Shown in pieces: positions 8,891 through 17,313 of a stretch of DNA of 64,000 nucleotides; position 1 is the stretch's first letter; every line of letters starts with the position of its first letter. The stretch spans positions 48,811-112,810 of the forward strand of contig JBKQHQ010000235.1 of the NCBI GenBank assembly GCA_052148715.1, read 5' to 3'. The stretch is from JBKQHQ01 sp052148715. GTDB lineage: Bacteria; Pseudomonadota; Alphaproteobacteria; Rhizobiales; Xanthobacteraceae. Below the pieces are notes generated by a model. That model had not been told where the DNA came from, did no database searches, and was given only the letters and a program-made list of their open reading frames with translations. The position numbers and the translations under genes were made by a program.

Positions 8891-8946
8891 CCGGTGCACT
8901 CCTCACTGCGCTAGCTGTTAAGTGTGCTGAAGGGGATTTGTACGTC

Positions 8947-9133
8947 GTCCCGGGCAACCCAAGTCGGATGTTTCCGACTTGGGTCAATGAAAGTTTGCCG
9001 AAGTCGGGAACACCCGACTTCGGTGTGCCCGGGACCCATCTCTCCACTAGTTCCGAGAGCCGGAATTCGATCTGTCGAGCACCACGCAGCGCGGAGGCCG
9101 CTGCCAAATGGGTCCCGGGCACAAGGCCCGGGA
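8947..9133. repeat. CCCGGGC palindromic repeats, one interrupted and one intact
   Basis: This fills most of the 274-base gap between the small membrane protein and cysS. An intact unit at 9108-9133 folds as TCCCGGGC, loop ACAAG, GCCCGGGA and continues into ATGACGG. A second unit in inverse orientation is split: GTCCCGGGCA (8947-8956) and TGCCCGGGAC (9026-9035) flank the double hairpin. The 15 bases at 9025-9039 and 9108-9122 are exact reverse complements. No gene is seen here. Confidence 0.8.
8957..9023. repeat. Double-hairpin repeat, copy 1
   Basis: Hairpin 1 has perfect 12-base arms (8957-8968 and 8973-8984) around the loop TGTT. Hairpin 2 has perfect 11-base arms (8998-9008 and 9013-9023) around the loop AACA, the reverse complement of the first loop. 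A 13-base spacer separates them. Both share the stem core AAGTCGG/CCGACTT. Related copies lie at 23501-23562 and, decayed, near 56440-56500. The element sits inside a CCCGGGC-type palindrome (8947-8956 paired with 9026-9035). Confidence 0.9.
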
Positions 9134-9164
9134 TGACGGCCGAGCTCGCGGGGCGGCATTTGCT

Positions 9165-10529
9165 TCATCGCGCGACCTCCCATGTCGTGCCTTCCTTGGA
9201 ATCCTTCAGCACCACCCCCATGGCGGCAAGCTCGTCACGGATGCGGTCGGCTTCGGCGAAATCTTTTGCCCCACGCGCCGCCTTGCGCGCATCGATCAAG
9301 GCTTCAACCTGGGACGCGTCGATCCCGCGCGCCGCCTGCCGGCGCGCCGCCCACTGCGCGGCGCTCTCTCGGAAGAAACCAAGCATACGCAGGGATCCGC
9401 CCAATTCTTCACCGGCAATTCGGTCGCCCCCTTGCGCGAGATTGCGAAGCGCATGCAAGGCGGCGATCGCTTGCGGCGTGTTGAGGTCGTCGCAGAGCGC
9501 CGCCAAAACTTCGCCCCCGACGGTATCAGCAGTCACGGCGGCGGCGGCCGCATACCAATCGTCCAGCATCTTCCAACTTTCCTCGAGCCCGCGCGTCGTC
9601 CAGTCGATCGGCTGGCGGTAGTGCGTGCGCAGCATGTTGAGGCGGATCACCTCGCCCGGCCAATCGCACAAGATCTCCCGCATGGTCACGAAGTTGCCGA
9701 GCGACTTCGACATCTTGTCGCCTTCGACCTGCAGGAAGCCGTTGTGCATCCAATAGCGTGCCATCACGGGCGTGTGGAACGCGCAGCGTGACTGCGCGAT
9801 CTCGTTCTCGTGGTGCGGAAACACCAGATCGATACCGCCGCCGTGGATGTCGAAGGTTTCGCCAAGATGCTTCCAGGCCATCGCCGAGCACTCGATGTGC
9901 CAGCCGGGCCGGCCCGGCGTGGCGATCCCGCCCGGCGACGGCCATGCCGGCTCGGCCGGCTTCGACGGCTTCCACAACACGAAATCCATCGGGTCGCGCT
10001 TGTAGGGAGCAACGTCGACACGCGCGCCGGCGATCATCTCATCGAGCGGACGTTTGGACAGCTTGCCGTAATCGGGCATCGAGGGCACCCTGAACAGCAC
10101 GTGCTCCTCCGCCACATAGGCGTGGTCTGAGCGGAGCAGCCGCTCGATCAGCACCTTCATCTCGTCGATATGCTCGGTCGCCCGCGGCTCGACCGTCGGC
10201 GGGAGGCAGCCCATCGCCGCGACGTCCTCCTGGTAGTTCTTGAGGGTCTCCTCGGTCACGGTCCGGATCGGCACGCCACGCTCGGCAGCGCGCGCGTTGA
10301 TCTTGTCGTCCACGTCGGTGATGTTGCGCACGTAGGTGACCGCCCGCTCGCCATAAAGGTGACGCAGCAGCCGAAACAGCACGTCGAACACGATCGCTGG
10401 CCGGGCATTGCCGATATGGGCAAAATCGTAGACCGTGGGCCCGCACACATACATGCGCACGCGCGCGGGATCGAGCGGCTCGAAGGGCCGCTTTTCACGG
10501 GACAATGTATCGTGGAGCTTGAGCTGCAT
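9165..10529 (-). CDS. cysS: Cysteine-tRNA ligase
   Basis: This class I aminoacyl-tRNA synthetase charges tRNA-Cys in the cytoplasm. The zinc-site Cys in [17 protein letters not shown] also holds the HIGH-like signature, and KMSKSLGNF is the KMSKS loop; WHIECSAM and HHENE carry the remaining zinc ligands. The start ATG at 10529 ([13 protein letters not shown]) is supported by an AGGGG ribosome-binding site 4-5 bases upstream; a longer frame to 10562 would not match the family. About 454 residues, normal length. No operon partner. Confidence 0.97.
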   Translation of the reverse strand: MQLKLHDTLSREKRPFEPLDPARVRMYVCGPTVYDFAHIGNARPAIVFDVLFRLLRHLYGERAVTYVRNITDVDDKINARAAERGVPIRTVTEETLKNYQEDVAAMGCLPPTVEPRATEHIDEMKVLIERLLRSDHAYVAEEHVLFRVPSMPDYGKLSKRPLDEMIAGARVDVAPYKRDPMDFVLWKPSKPAEPAWPSPGGIATPGRPGWHIECSAMAWKHLGETFDIHGGGIDLVFPHHENEIAQSRCAFHTPVMARYWMHNGFLQVEGDKMSKSLGNFVTMREILCDWPGEVIRLNMLRTHYRQPIDWTTRGLEESWKMLDDWYAAAAAVTADTVGGEVLAALCDDLNTPQAIAALHALRNLAQGGDRIAGEELGGSLRMLGFFRESAAQWAARRQAARGIDASQVEALIDARKAARGAKDFAEADRIRDELAAMGVVLKDSKEGTTWEVAR

Positions 10530-10913
10530 GGACACCCCTGGCTCGGCTGGCCGGGCGTCCATTTGTCTCGACGGAGAAAAGACGGCCGCAGCCAGCGTTA
10601 AGCGCTAGCGAATAATCTCCCGGCAAATGCAGGCAGGCCGACGGTTCATGGCGCGCACAATGGGCAAGCGCGCCCGGATCGTCAAGTGTCCTCATGCACT
10701 TAATCGTTATCATGCGCCGGACGCCGGCCTCGTCGGCTTGCTGTGCGAGGTATTATGTTGCCTCGCTTTCCGAATCGGGCTACGAGCGCAGCCACGACGG
10801 AAACCAACAGCCGATTCGCCTCTCAGGGCGGTTAACGCGTCCGTAACGGCTTTAGTGGCATTCTATCCATCGGTACTCAGTCACGGTACCAATCCAAACA
10901 GCGAGCGCCTCCA
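10530..10913. other. Intergenic region between divergent genes
   Basis: This 384-base stretch lies between cysS (minus) and the small secreted protein (plus). It should contain both promoters, but I see no convincing sigma-70 boxes, no tRNA or rRNA and no strong hairpin. A possible 103-codon frame (10627-10938 +) has arbitrary composition and is not supported. Confidence 0.5.
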
Positions 10914-11216
10914 ATGCGCACAATGCTTGCCGCGTTGATCGTCTTTGTTTTTGGCCCGCTTTCGGCTCAAGCCGAAAAACGCGTCTTCGTTATCGCCAAT
11001 AACACCGACTACGGGGTCGACCGATGTCTGTCGAGCGGCGCAGCCTGCGGCGCCGCGGTGGCGACCGCCTACTGCCGCTCGCGCGAGTTCGCCGAGGCCA
11101 TTTCCTACCGCAAGGTCGACCGTGACGACATAACGGGCGGCGTGCCGGCGAGCGGGGGCGCGGCCTGCCGCAGCAGCCTCTGCGAGGACTTTGTCGCAAT
11201 CGAGTGCACCCGCTAA
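10914..11216 (+). CDS. Small secreted Cys-containing protein of unknown function
   Basis: A 100-residue protein with a clear signal peptide (MRTMLAALIVFVFGPLSAQA, cleavage after AQA). The mature part starts EKRVFVIANNTDYGVDRC and contains six Cys (DRC, AAC, TAYC, AAC, SLC, IEC), suggesting disulphides in the periplasm. I recognise no domain. Coding character is good and the frame is independent of any neighbour. An ATG start at 10923 is also possible. Confidence 0.7.
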   Translation: MRTMLAALIVFVFGPLSAQAEKRVFVIANNTDYGVDRCLSSGAACGAAVATAYCRSREFAEAISYRKVDRDDITGGVPASGGAACRSSLCEDFVAIECTR

Positions 11217-11264
11217 TCGGCGCTCCTTGACGGCGAGCCGGCGGCCCGTTCGCCGGAACATTCG

Positions 11265-12254
11265 CTAACCGTTTGAAAGGGCGTTGGCCTTTGCTTCCCA
11301 CGCCAAGGCGTGCGCGACGATGGTCTCGAGGTCGTCGAGACGGGGCTTCCAATCGAGCGTCGCCTTGATGCGCTCGGCCCGCGCAACGAGCTCGGCTGGA
11401 TCGCCGGGCCGCCGCGGCGCCACCTTGACCTGAAAATCGACGCCGGCAACTTTCTTCACCGCCGCGATCACTTCGCGCACGGTGTAGCCGTGGCCATAGC
11501 CGCAGTTGAGCACGAGACTGGCACCGCCCCCTTCGAGGTAGGCGAGCGCGAGCAAGTGGGCCTGCGCGAGGTCGGAGACGTGTATGTAGTCGCGAATGCA
11601 GGTGCCGTCGCGGGTCGGGTAGTCGATCCCGTAGAGTTCCATGCCCGGCCGCGCGCCCAATGCGGCCTGGCTCGCGATCTTGATCAAATGCGTTGCCTGC
11701 GGCGTCGATTGACCGGAGCGCGCCTGCGGGTCCGCGCCGGCGACGTTGAAATAGCGCAGCGCGACGGAGCGAAGCCCGTGCGCGGCGCCGGCGTCACGCA
11801 GCATGACCTCCGTCATCAGCTTAGACGAGCCGTATGGGGAGATCGGCCGCAGCGGCGCGTCCTCGCCGATCGGGCTCTCGGGAGGATCGCCATAGACGGC
11901 GGCGGTCGACGAGAAGATAAACTGTGAAACGCCGTGCGCTACGGCGGTTGCGATCAATCCGCGGGATTTTACAGTATTGTTAAGATAATATTTCAACGGA
12001 TTGGCGACCGATTCCGGCACGATGATCGATCCGGCAAAATGGATGATCGCGCGAACGTTGAAGCGACGAATGACGTCGGCGACCAGCGCTTCGTCACCGC
12101 AGTCCCCCTCGATGAGTTGCACGCGAGCAGGCACCGCCCGGCGAAATCCCGTGCTCAAGTCGTCGAGAACCAAAACCTCCTGCCCGGCATCGAGCAGAGC
12201 AAGGACCATGTGGCTGCCGATGTAGCCGGCTCCGCCAGTGACGAGCACGGTCAC
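11265..12254 (-). CDS. galE: UDP-glucose 4-epimerase
   Basis: It interconverts UDP-glucose and UDP-galactose, supplying galactose for surface polysaccharides. This is an extended short-chain dehydrogenase: the NAD-binding GGAGYIG lies at the N-terminus, the catalytic pair appears as SSTAAVYG plus YGSSK, and RYFNVAGAD is typical of GalE. At 329 residues it is full length. The start is GTG at 12254, supported by GGAGG four bases upstream. No polysaccharide cluster surrounds it. Confidence 0.93.
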   Translation of the reverse strand: MTVLVTGGAGYIGSHMVLALLDAGQEVLVLDDLSTGFRRAVPARVQLIEGDCGDEALVADVIRRFNVRAIIHFAGSIIVPESVANPLKYYLNNTVKSRGLIATAVAHGVSQFIFSSTAAVYGDPPESPIGEDAPLRPISPYGSSKLMTEVMLRDAGAAHGLRSVALRYFNVAGADPQARSGQSTPQATHLIKIASQAALGARPGMELYGIDYPTRDGTCIRDYIHVSDLAQAHLLALAYLEGGGASLVLNCGYGHGYTVREVIAAVKKVAGVDFQVKVAPRRPGDPAELVARAERIKATLDWKPRLDDLETIVAHALAWEAKANALSNG

Positions 12255-12348
12255 GGTGCCTCCATCAGTTCATCCGGACGAACAAACGACTCGCGGGAAC
12301 GAACCTCGCCTACGATGCAATCGGGAATCGCCGTGCAACCGACGAACC

Positions 12349-12894
12349 CTATCTCTCCACCCAATCGGCACATTTGGCGACCGGGTCGCTGCCGCCCCAA
12401 GGCATGATCGGAACCGAGGAGGTCGAGTTCTTCGGTGACCCCTCGATCAGCTTGTCCGAGTAGACCATGTAGACCAGCACATTGCGCTTGGTGTCGCAGC
12501 CGCGCACGATCTGCATCTTCTTGAAGAACAGCGAACGGCGCTGGCGGAACATGTCCTCGCCTTGCTCGAATTTGGCTTTGAAGCGGATCGGCCCGATTTG
12601 GCGGCAGGAGAGCGAAATATCGGAAACCTCCTCGGCCACGCCCAGCCAGCCCTTGAGCCCGCCCTTCTCGGGCACCGTGAAGTGGCAGGCGACCCCCTCG
12701 ACCTGCGGATCGTCGAGGCCGTAGGTCGCAAGCTTGTCGTTCGGCGTCAGCAGCTTGAACACCGTCGACCGCTTGAAGATGAGGTCCGGCTCATCGGCCG
12801 CCCGTGCTGCCGCGACCGACAGAACGGTAGCCAATGCCGTGACCGATGCCAGCACAGATCGCCGCACCCTATTCGCCGAATGGTTCCTTCGCAT
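12349..12894 (-). CDS. creA: CreA-family periplasmic protein
   Basis: A 181-residue CreA homologue of unknown molecular role. It has a positively charged start and a signal peptide ending AARAAD, so it should be periplasmic. The body carries family motifs: IKV-like FKLLTPNDK, DDPQVEGVACHF, GWLGVAEEVSDISLSCRQIG and VYMVYSDKLIEGSPKNS. Cys residues in VACHF, LSCRQ, RGCDT and AKCAD could pair. It is a stand-alone gene separated from galE by about 95 bases. Confidence 0.9.
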   Translation of the reverse strand: MRRNHSANRVRRSVLASVTALATVLSVAAARAADEPDLIFKRSTVFKLLTPNDKLATYGLDDPQVEGVACHFTVPEKGGLKGWLGVAEEVSDISLSCRQIGPIRFKAKFEQGEDMFRQRRSLFFKKMQIVRGCDTKRNVLVYMVYSDKLIEGSPKNSTSSVPIMPWGGSDPVAKCADWVER

Positions 12895-12995
12895 GAATCC
12901 CTCGCAGTGCTGCCATGCCTGTCACGCCGAGATGGTGGCCCCGCGCGAGGAATGACAGAGGCCAGCACCGAGCGCCACCGAAAGACCGCTTCGGG

Positions 12996-13184
12996 CTATT
13001 TCGTGGCGAGCGCGATCGCTTCCGCAAGGATGTCGGGATCGCCGATGTGGTTTGCCAGGATGAGCACGAGCTTGGCATCGAGATCCGCCGCCTGCTGCTC
13101 GTTCAATCCACGCCGGGCTTCCACCAAAGCCACAAAGGCGGCATCCGGGTCGGGGAACCGGGACTGGGTGATCAGTTTCGGCAT
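12996..13184 (-). CDS. DUF2783 small protein
   Basis: A 62-residue protein beginning MPKLITQSRFPDPDAAFVAL and rich in Ala and Asp (ADLDAKLVLILANHIGDP), matching the DUF2783 family. The start at 13184 is supported by GGAAAG five bases upstream; the longer frame to 13754 is antisense to the next gene and rejected. In related genomes DUF2783 proteins occur beside MhpA-like flavin hydroxylases and MBL-fold proteins. Both types are nearby here, but a copper-storage gene on the opposite strand lies between. Function unknown. Confidence 0.8.
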   Translation of the reverse strand: MPKLITQSRFPDPDAAFVALVEARRGLNEQQAADLDAKLVLILANHIGDPDILAEAIALATK

Positions 13185-13376
13185 GGAACTTTCCGGGCCT
13201 TTCCGAGCTGGTTGTTCCGCTGATGCGCGAAAGTACTTGCAGGTCTTTGCCGTGCGCGTAGTCGCGGGCGGCAAGTAGACGGAACGTCTGTCTAAGTACA
13301 AAAACAAGTTATGGAACCAAAAAGCAAGGGCGGGGTTCCCCACCGTGTCGCGACCATTCGCGAAGAGGAGACCCTG

Positions 13377-13796
13377 ATGACCGCCTCGGCAGTCCGCGCG
13401 ATGTTTCGGTCGCATCCGGCCCAGCCCGCGCATGGCGACATGATCAGCCGCTGCATCGACGCCTGCTTCAACTGCGTTGAGACGTGCACGGCCTGCGCCG
13501 ACGCATGCCTGTCCGAGGACAAGGTCGACCGGCTGGTCGCGTGCATCCGCCTCAATCTCGACTGCGCCGCCGTCTGCGGCGCCACCGGCAGCATTCTTGC
13601 CCGCGCCAACAAGGCCGGCATGCGTCAATTGCTGGAGGCCCAGCTCACGACCTGCATCGCCTTCTGCCGCGGCTGCGCCGGCGAGTGCAACCGTCATGCC
13701 GAGGCGCATAAGCACTGCCGCGTGTGTGCCGAGGCTTGCCTCGCCTGCGCGCAAGCCTGCGACGAGATGCTGGCAACGCTGCGCATGCCGGCGTGA
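13377..13796 (+). CDS. csp: Cys-rich four-helix-bundle copper-storage (Csp/DUF326-like) protein
   Basis: A 139-residue protein with 18 Cys in repeated CxxxC and CxxC spacing along predicted helices (Cys 26-44, 56-67, 93-104, 114-128). This is the pattern of Csp copper-storage proteins, whose bundle interior binds many Cu(I) ions. There is no signal peptide, so it is Csp3-like and cytosolic. His-rich stretches (HAEAHKHC) near the bundle mouth also fit. The start at 13377 has GAGGAG six bases upstream; a longer frame from 13311 is not needed. It lies between, and opposite to, DUF2783 and a flavin hydroxylase. Confidence 0.88.
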   Translation: MTASAVRAMFRSHPAQPAHGDMISRCIDACFNCVETCTACADACLSEDKVDRLVACIRLNLDCAAVCGATGSILARANKAGMRQLLEAQLTTCIAFCRGCAGECNRHAEAHKHCRVCAEACLACAQACDEMLATLRMPA

Positions 13797-13802
13797 CCGG
13801 CC

Positions 13803-15431
13803 TCAGAAGCCGCGCGCGCGGTCGCGGGCTTTGCGGATGTTGTCCGCGTCGTAGCTGCGCCAGCGCGCGCACAGGTGCTGGTCCGGCCGCAGCAGATAGG
13901 TGGCGCCCGGCGTGGCGTCGAAACGCTGCGTGAACAGACCGGCTTTGTCCAAGAAATCCTCGCCGAGCACGGTGAGCTTGATGTCGTCGGGAGGGCTCGG
14001 GCGGGCGCCGTTCTTGACGTGAAGGACCTCGAAGCCGCCGCGCAGATGCTCCAACAGATGTCCGCTCGCGCCTTGCCGATCAAAAATCGGCGCATCGGGA
14101 ACCGGCGCGCCGAGCCGCGCCGACCCGGCGAACGGCCCCGCATCGGGGGTGGACAGCGGCGTGTCATAGACGGTCGCCACCGAGAGCCTGCCGGAATTGA
14201 CCATGCTGCGGGCAAACTCCGCCCGCGCCGCCAGGCCGAGCACCGCATTGCGCAACCGCCGCTCCGCGCCCGAATGCGGCGCGATGAAATCGGTTGAGCG
14301 CGTCGAGTGGCCGATGTTCTCGTCGGCCGCCTGTCCGCGCTCGAGCTCATAGCTGTCGAGCAGCCCGGCGCCGGCCTGTCCCTGAATCACCGCGGCGAGC
14401 TTCCAAGTCAGATTCTCCGCGTCCTGGACGCCCGAATTGGCCCCGCGCGCGCCGAACGGCGAAACCTGGTGCGCGGCGTCGCCGACAAAGATGACGCGCC
14501 CGTGCACGAAGCGGTCGAGCCGGCGGCAATTGAACCGGTAGATCGAGACCCATTCGAGTGCGAACTCACGCTCGCCCAGCATTTTGCGCAGGCGCGGGAT
14601 GACCCGTTCCGGCTGCCGCTCCGCCTCCACGTCGGCATCGGGCCCAAGCTGCAGGTCGATCCGCCAGCTATCGTCACCCTGCTTGTGCATCAATGCCGAC
14701 TGACCGGAGTGGAACGTGGGATTAAACCAGAAACGCCGTTCGGTCGGGAAATCGGCCGCCATGCGGATATCGGCGATCAAAAACTTGTCCTCGAACGTCA
14801 CGCCGGAAAAGCCGAGCCCGAGCTGATCGCGCACGCTCGACCGCGCGCCGTCGGCGGCGATCAGCCATTCGGCGGCGATACTGTAGGGCCCCTCAGGCGT
14901 GTCGATGCGGACCAGCACGTGATCATTATGGCGCTCGATCCCGACGACCTTGTTCTTCCAACGCAGGTCGACGTTTGCGACCTCGAGTGCGCGATCGACC
15001 AGCGCTTTCTCGACCGCATATTGCTGCAGGTTGATGAAGGCCGGCATCTTGTGTCCGTCCTCCGGCAACAGATCGAAGGAATAGACAAGGTCCTCGCCTC
15101 GGAACACCTTGCCGAGCTTCCAGGTGACGCCTTGGGCAACGAGCTGCTCGCCAAGGCCGAGCCGGTCAAGAATCTCCAGCGTCCGCTTCGACCAGCAGAT
15201 GGCGCGCGACCCCTCCCCGATCTGGTCGGCGTCGTCCAGCAGCACCACCGGAATCCCGCGCAACGCAAAATCAATCGCCGCCGTCAGGCCGACCGGCCCG
15301 GCGCCGACCACGACCAGCGGGTGGCGCGCCGGCGAGCCCGCATCCTGATCGCGGGAACGCCGGTAGGCGTAATGATGCATCGTCTTGCGCGGGGTGGTCA
15401 CTTGATGGGCGCTCGGCGCCATGGCGGGCAT
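13803..15431 (-). CDS. FAD-dependent aromatic monooxygenase (MhpA/PheA-like)
   Basis: A class A flavoprotein hydroxylase that would add a ring hydroxyl using NAD(P)H and O2. The FAD-binding GAGPVGLTAA lies near the N-terminus, the DG motif is LIAADGARSSVR, and the GD motif is VIFVGDAAHQVSPFGARGANSG. A thioredoxin-like C-terminal domain follows, as in phenol hydroxylases and MhpA. Proximity to homogentisate genes suggests a hydroxyphenylacetate-like substrate, which is inference. The start is unclear: 15539, 15431, 15422 and 15380 are candidates and none has a strong ribosome site. The last codon is 7 bases from csp, convergent. Confidence 0.88.
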   Translation of the reverse strand: MPAMAPSAHQVTTPRKTMHHYAYRRSRDQDAGSPARHPLVVVGAGPVGLTAAIDFALRGIPVVLLDDADQIGEGSRAICWSKRTLEILDRLGLGEQLVAQGVTWKLGKVFRGEDLVYSFDLLPEDGHKMPAFINLQQYAVEKALVDRALEVANVDLRWKNKVVGIERHNDHVLVRIDTPEGPYSIAAEWLIAADGARSSVRDQLGLGFSGVTFEDKFLIADIRMAADFPTERRFWFNPTFHSGQSALMHKQGDDSWRIDLQLGPDADVEAERQPERVIPRLRKMLGEREFALEWVSIYRFNCRRLDRFVHGRVIFVGDAAHQVSPFGARGANSGVQDAENLTWKLAAVIQGQAGAGLLDSYELERGQAADENIGHSTRSTDFIAPHSGAERRLRNAVLGLAARAEFARSMVNSGRLSVATVYDTPLSTPDAGPFAGSARLGAPVPDAPIFDRQGASGHLLEHLRGGFEVLHVKNGARPSPPDDIKLTVLGEDFLDKAGLFTQRFDATPGATYLLRPDQHLCARWRSYDADNIRKARDRARGF

Positions 15432-15570
15432 CTCGGGATAAAACTGAGTCACGTTCGGCGTCAACGCTACACCAATTTTCTGCCCCCCGCCTAGAACGAG
15501 ATCAAGCGCGAGGCGACCCGTCCCCGACCGATGCACCATCGGTTCCGGCCGCTATCCAATTGACTCAGGA

Positions 15571-15804
15571 TCAGGGGCCTGCACGCAATCCAGACTCTCC
15601 AACCGAGATTAGATAGCTTGTCTCGCCGAATCGGCACGCATCACGCGATTTGTAGAAATGGTAAGCGATGCGCCCTTGGCATTCGATTTCGCACGGATCG
15701 GCCGAGGTGTCTGACTCTGCTGTCTTAGCTATTTTGCTGAACTCCTTACTTGGGGCGTCGCATCCCGACACGGATCGGGGCGCAAGAGAAGTGCCGGCGT
15801 CCAT
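15571..15804 (-). CDS. Unrecognised 77-residue protein, doubtful
   Basis: A short frame starting MDAGTSLAPRSVSGCDAP and containing CEIECQGRIAYHFYKSRDAC. It has no signal peptide or known domain. Base composition here is less GC-rich than the neighbours, which makes a long open frame less likely by chance but also suggests a different origin. It could be a remnant of a larger gene. No clear ribosome-binding site is visible. Confidence 0.35.
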   Translation of the reverse strand: MDAGTSLAPRSVSGCDAPSKEFSKIAKTAESDTSADPCEIECQGRIAYHFYKSRDACRFGETSYLISVGESGLRAGP

Positions 15805-15890
15805 GATGCAACGCTGCCATTGAACCTGTCTGCCTGCGGCGGTAAGGTTCTGCGTCCACAGTAAGTAGGACTTTTTTCAGGAGAGATGCC

Positions 15891-16226
15891 ATGCCCATCT
15901 ACATCTCGCGTGGTCGATTCACTTCAGATGCAGTCAAGGGCTTGCTGGCCAAACCCGAAAATCGCGAGGAAGCGGTCGCCAGTCTCTTTAAGAGCGTAGG
16001 AGGTAGGCTCATCGGTTGGTACCTGACCTTCGGCCGTCATGATTGGCTGGTCATTGGCGAGTTCCCCGATGAGAAGGCCGCAGCCTCTGGGGTACTGGCT
16101 GCTGCCGCAGGAGGCAGTCTGTCTGAAATCGAGACCACCGTCGCTATGACAGCGAAAGATGCCGCAGCCACCTTCGAAGCTGCCGGGAAGGCAGCAAGGG
16201 GCTTCAGGAGCGCCGGGCGCTCGTAA
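15891..16226 (+). CDS. GYD-domain protein
   Basis: A 111-residue protein starting MPIYISRGRFTSDAVKGLLAKPENREEAV, with the GRLIGWYLTFGRHDWLVIGEFPDEKAA core of the GYD family, small dimeric alpha/beta-barrel proteins of unknown function. AGGAGAG lies 7 bases before the ATG. It is alone on the plus strand between minus-strand genes of the aromatic cluster. Confidence 0.85.
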   Translation: MPIYISRGRFTSDAVKGLLAKPENREEAVASLFKSVGGRLIGWYLTFGRHDWLVIGEFPDEKAAASGVLAAAAGGSLSEIETTVAMTAKDAAATFEAAGKAARGFRSAGRS

Positions 16227-16320
16227 GGTTCGGGCGAGATTTTTCAGTCGAGGCAAAATATCGGCGCCCATCTTGGACGCCGAGCATTCCCTGCGTCGCC
16301 GGGTGTCGGCCGAATGGGCG

Positions 16321-17274
16321 TCACGACCCCTGCAGCGCCGCCCACATCTCGCGGTCGCGCTCGGCGGTCCAGATCACCGGCCACTCAATACCGCGCGCCT
16401 CGTCATAGGCGCGCGAGACGTTGAACGGCAGGCAATGCTCGTAGATCGCAAAGCTTGCGAACTTCGGGTCCATCACCTCGCGCGCTGCGTCGAACGCCTC
16501 CTTGAGCGAGCGGCCCTTGGCGACGCTGTCGCGCGCCGAGGCAAACAGCGTCGAGACGAAATCGCGCGTCATCGCAATCCCATCCGCGACCTGATCGGCA
16601 TGCGCGAGCGACGCGCCACGCCCGGGCACCAAGGCCTTCGGCCGCAGCTCCGCGAGGTGGTCGAGGGTCGTCGGCCAGTCGGTGAAATGCGCATCGCCGC
16701 AATAGCAAGCCGATTGATATTCGACGAGATCGCCGGAGAACACGACGCCGGCATCGGGAACGAACGCGAGCACGTCGCCCGCGGTATGGGCGCGACCGAC
16801 ATGCATGATCCGCACCTCACGGCGGCCGAGCCAGACCGAGAGCTGCTGCGGAAACGTGATGGTCGGCCAGGTCAGCCCCGGAATGCTCTCGACCGCGCGG
16901 AAAAGGCGCGGGAAGCGGCCGATCTCCGAATCCATGTCCTGTTGGCCGCGCTCGGCGATCAATCCGAGCGTAGCGTCGGAAGCGAGAATCTCGGCCCCCG
17001 TATAGGCCGAGGCGCCGAGCACGCGCACCGCGTGATAATGCGTGAGCAGCAGATATTTGATGGGTTTGTCAGTGACCTTGCGCACCCGCTCGATCACCTC
17101 GTGCGCCATCACCGGCGTTGCCTGCGCGTCAACCACCATCACGGAATTGTCGCCGACGATCACCCCCGAATTGGGGTCGCCCTCGGCGGTGAAGCCGTAG
17201 AGGCCGGGGCCGATCTGATCAAAGGAGATCTTCTTCTCGGCCGTGTCGTTGCTGGAAGCGAAGCCTTTGCTCAT
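16321..17274 (-). CDS. MBL-fold protein with an altered metal site
   Basis: A 317-residue metallo-beta-lactamase-fold protein. The first metal motif, normally HxHxDH, reads THYHAVRV, so the Asp and third His are absent. GRAHTAGD and the SGD strand retain a His and the bridging-type Asp, while the final PGHG-type loop reads PGRG. It may bind a single metal or use different chemistry. It lies 39 bases downstream of fahA on the same strand, so it belongs to the homogentisate operon. A regulatory or lactone/thioester hydrolase role is possible but unproven. Confidence 0.85.
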   Translation of the reverse strand: MSKGFASSNDTAEKKISFDQIGPGLYGFTAEGDPNSGVIVGDNSVMVVDAQATPVMAHEVIERVRKVTDKPIKYLLLTHYHAVRVLGASAYTGAEILASDATLGLIAERGQQDMDSEIGRFPRLFRAVESIPGLTWPTITFPQQLSVWLGRREVRIMHVGRAHTAGDVLAFVPDAGVVFSGDLVEYQSACYCGDAHFTDWPTTLDHLAELRPKALVPGRGASLAHADQVADGIAMTRDFVSTLFASARDSVAKGRSLKEAFDAAREVMDPKFASFAIYEHCLPFNVSRAYDEARGIEWPVIWTAERDREMWAALQGS

Positions 17275-17313
17275 CAGGTCCTCTCTTTCGCCCCGACTGA
17301 TAGCGCATTTGCG

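Noticed and set aside
6644..8914. A 756-codon plus-strand open frame antisense to cimA and the VOC gene
   Set aside because: It is a GC-driven mirror frame: composition is Arg/His/Asp-rich and repetitive, with no domain, while cimA on the other strand is fully recognisable.
10627..10938. 103-codon plus-strand frame before the small secreted protein
   Set aside because: Arbitrary composition, no ribosome site, overlaps the next gene's start.
13274..13298. AGACGGAACGTCT inverted repeat upstream of csp as a metal-regulator site
   Set aside because: Arms are only 5 bases and do not match the known copper-responsive CueR or CsoR layouts closely enough.
14307..15494. A 395-codon plus-strand frame antisense to the flavin hydroxylase
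   Set aside because: No homology pattern; the opposite strand holds the FAD motifs.
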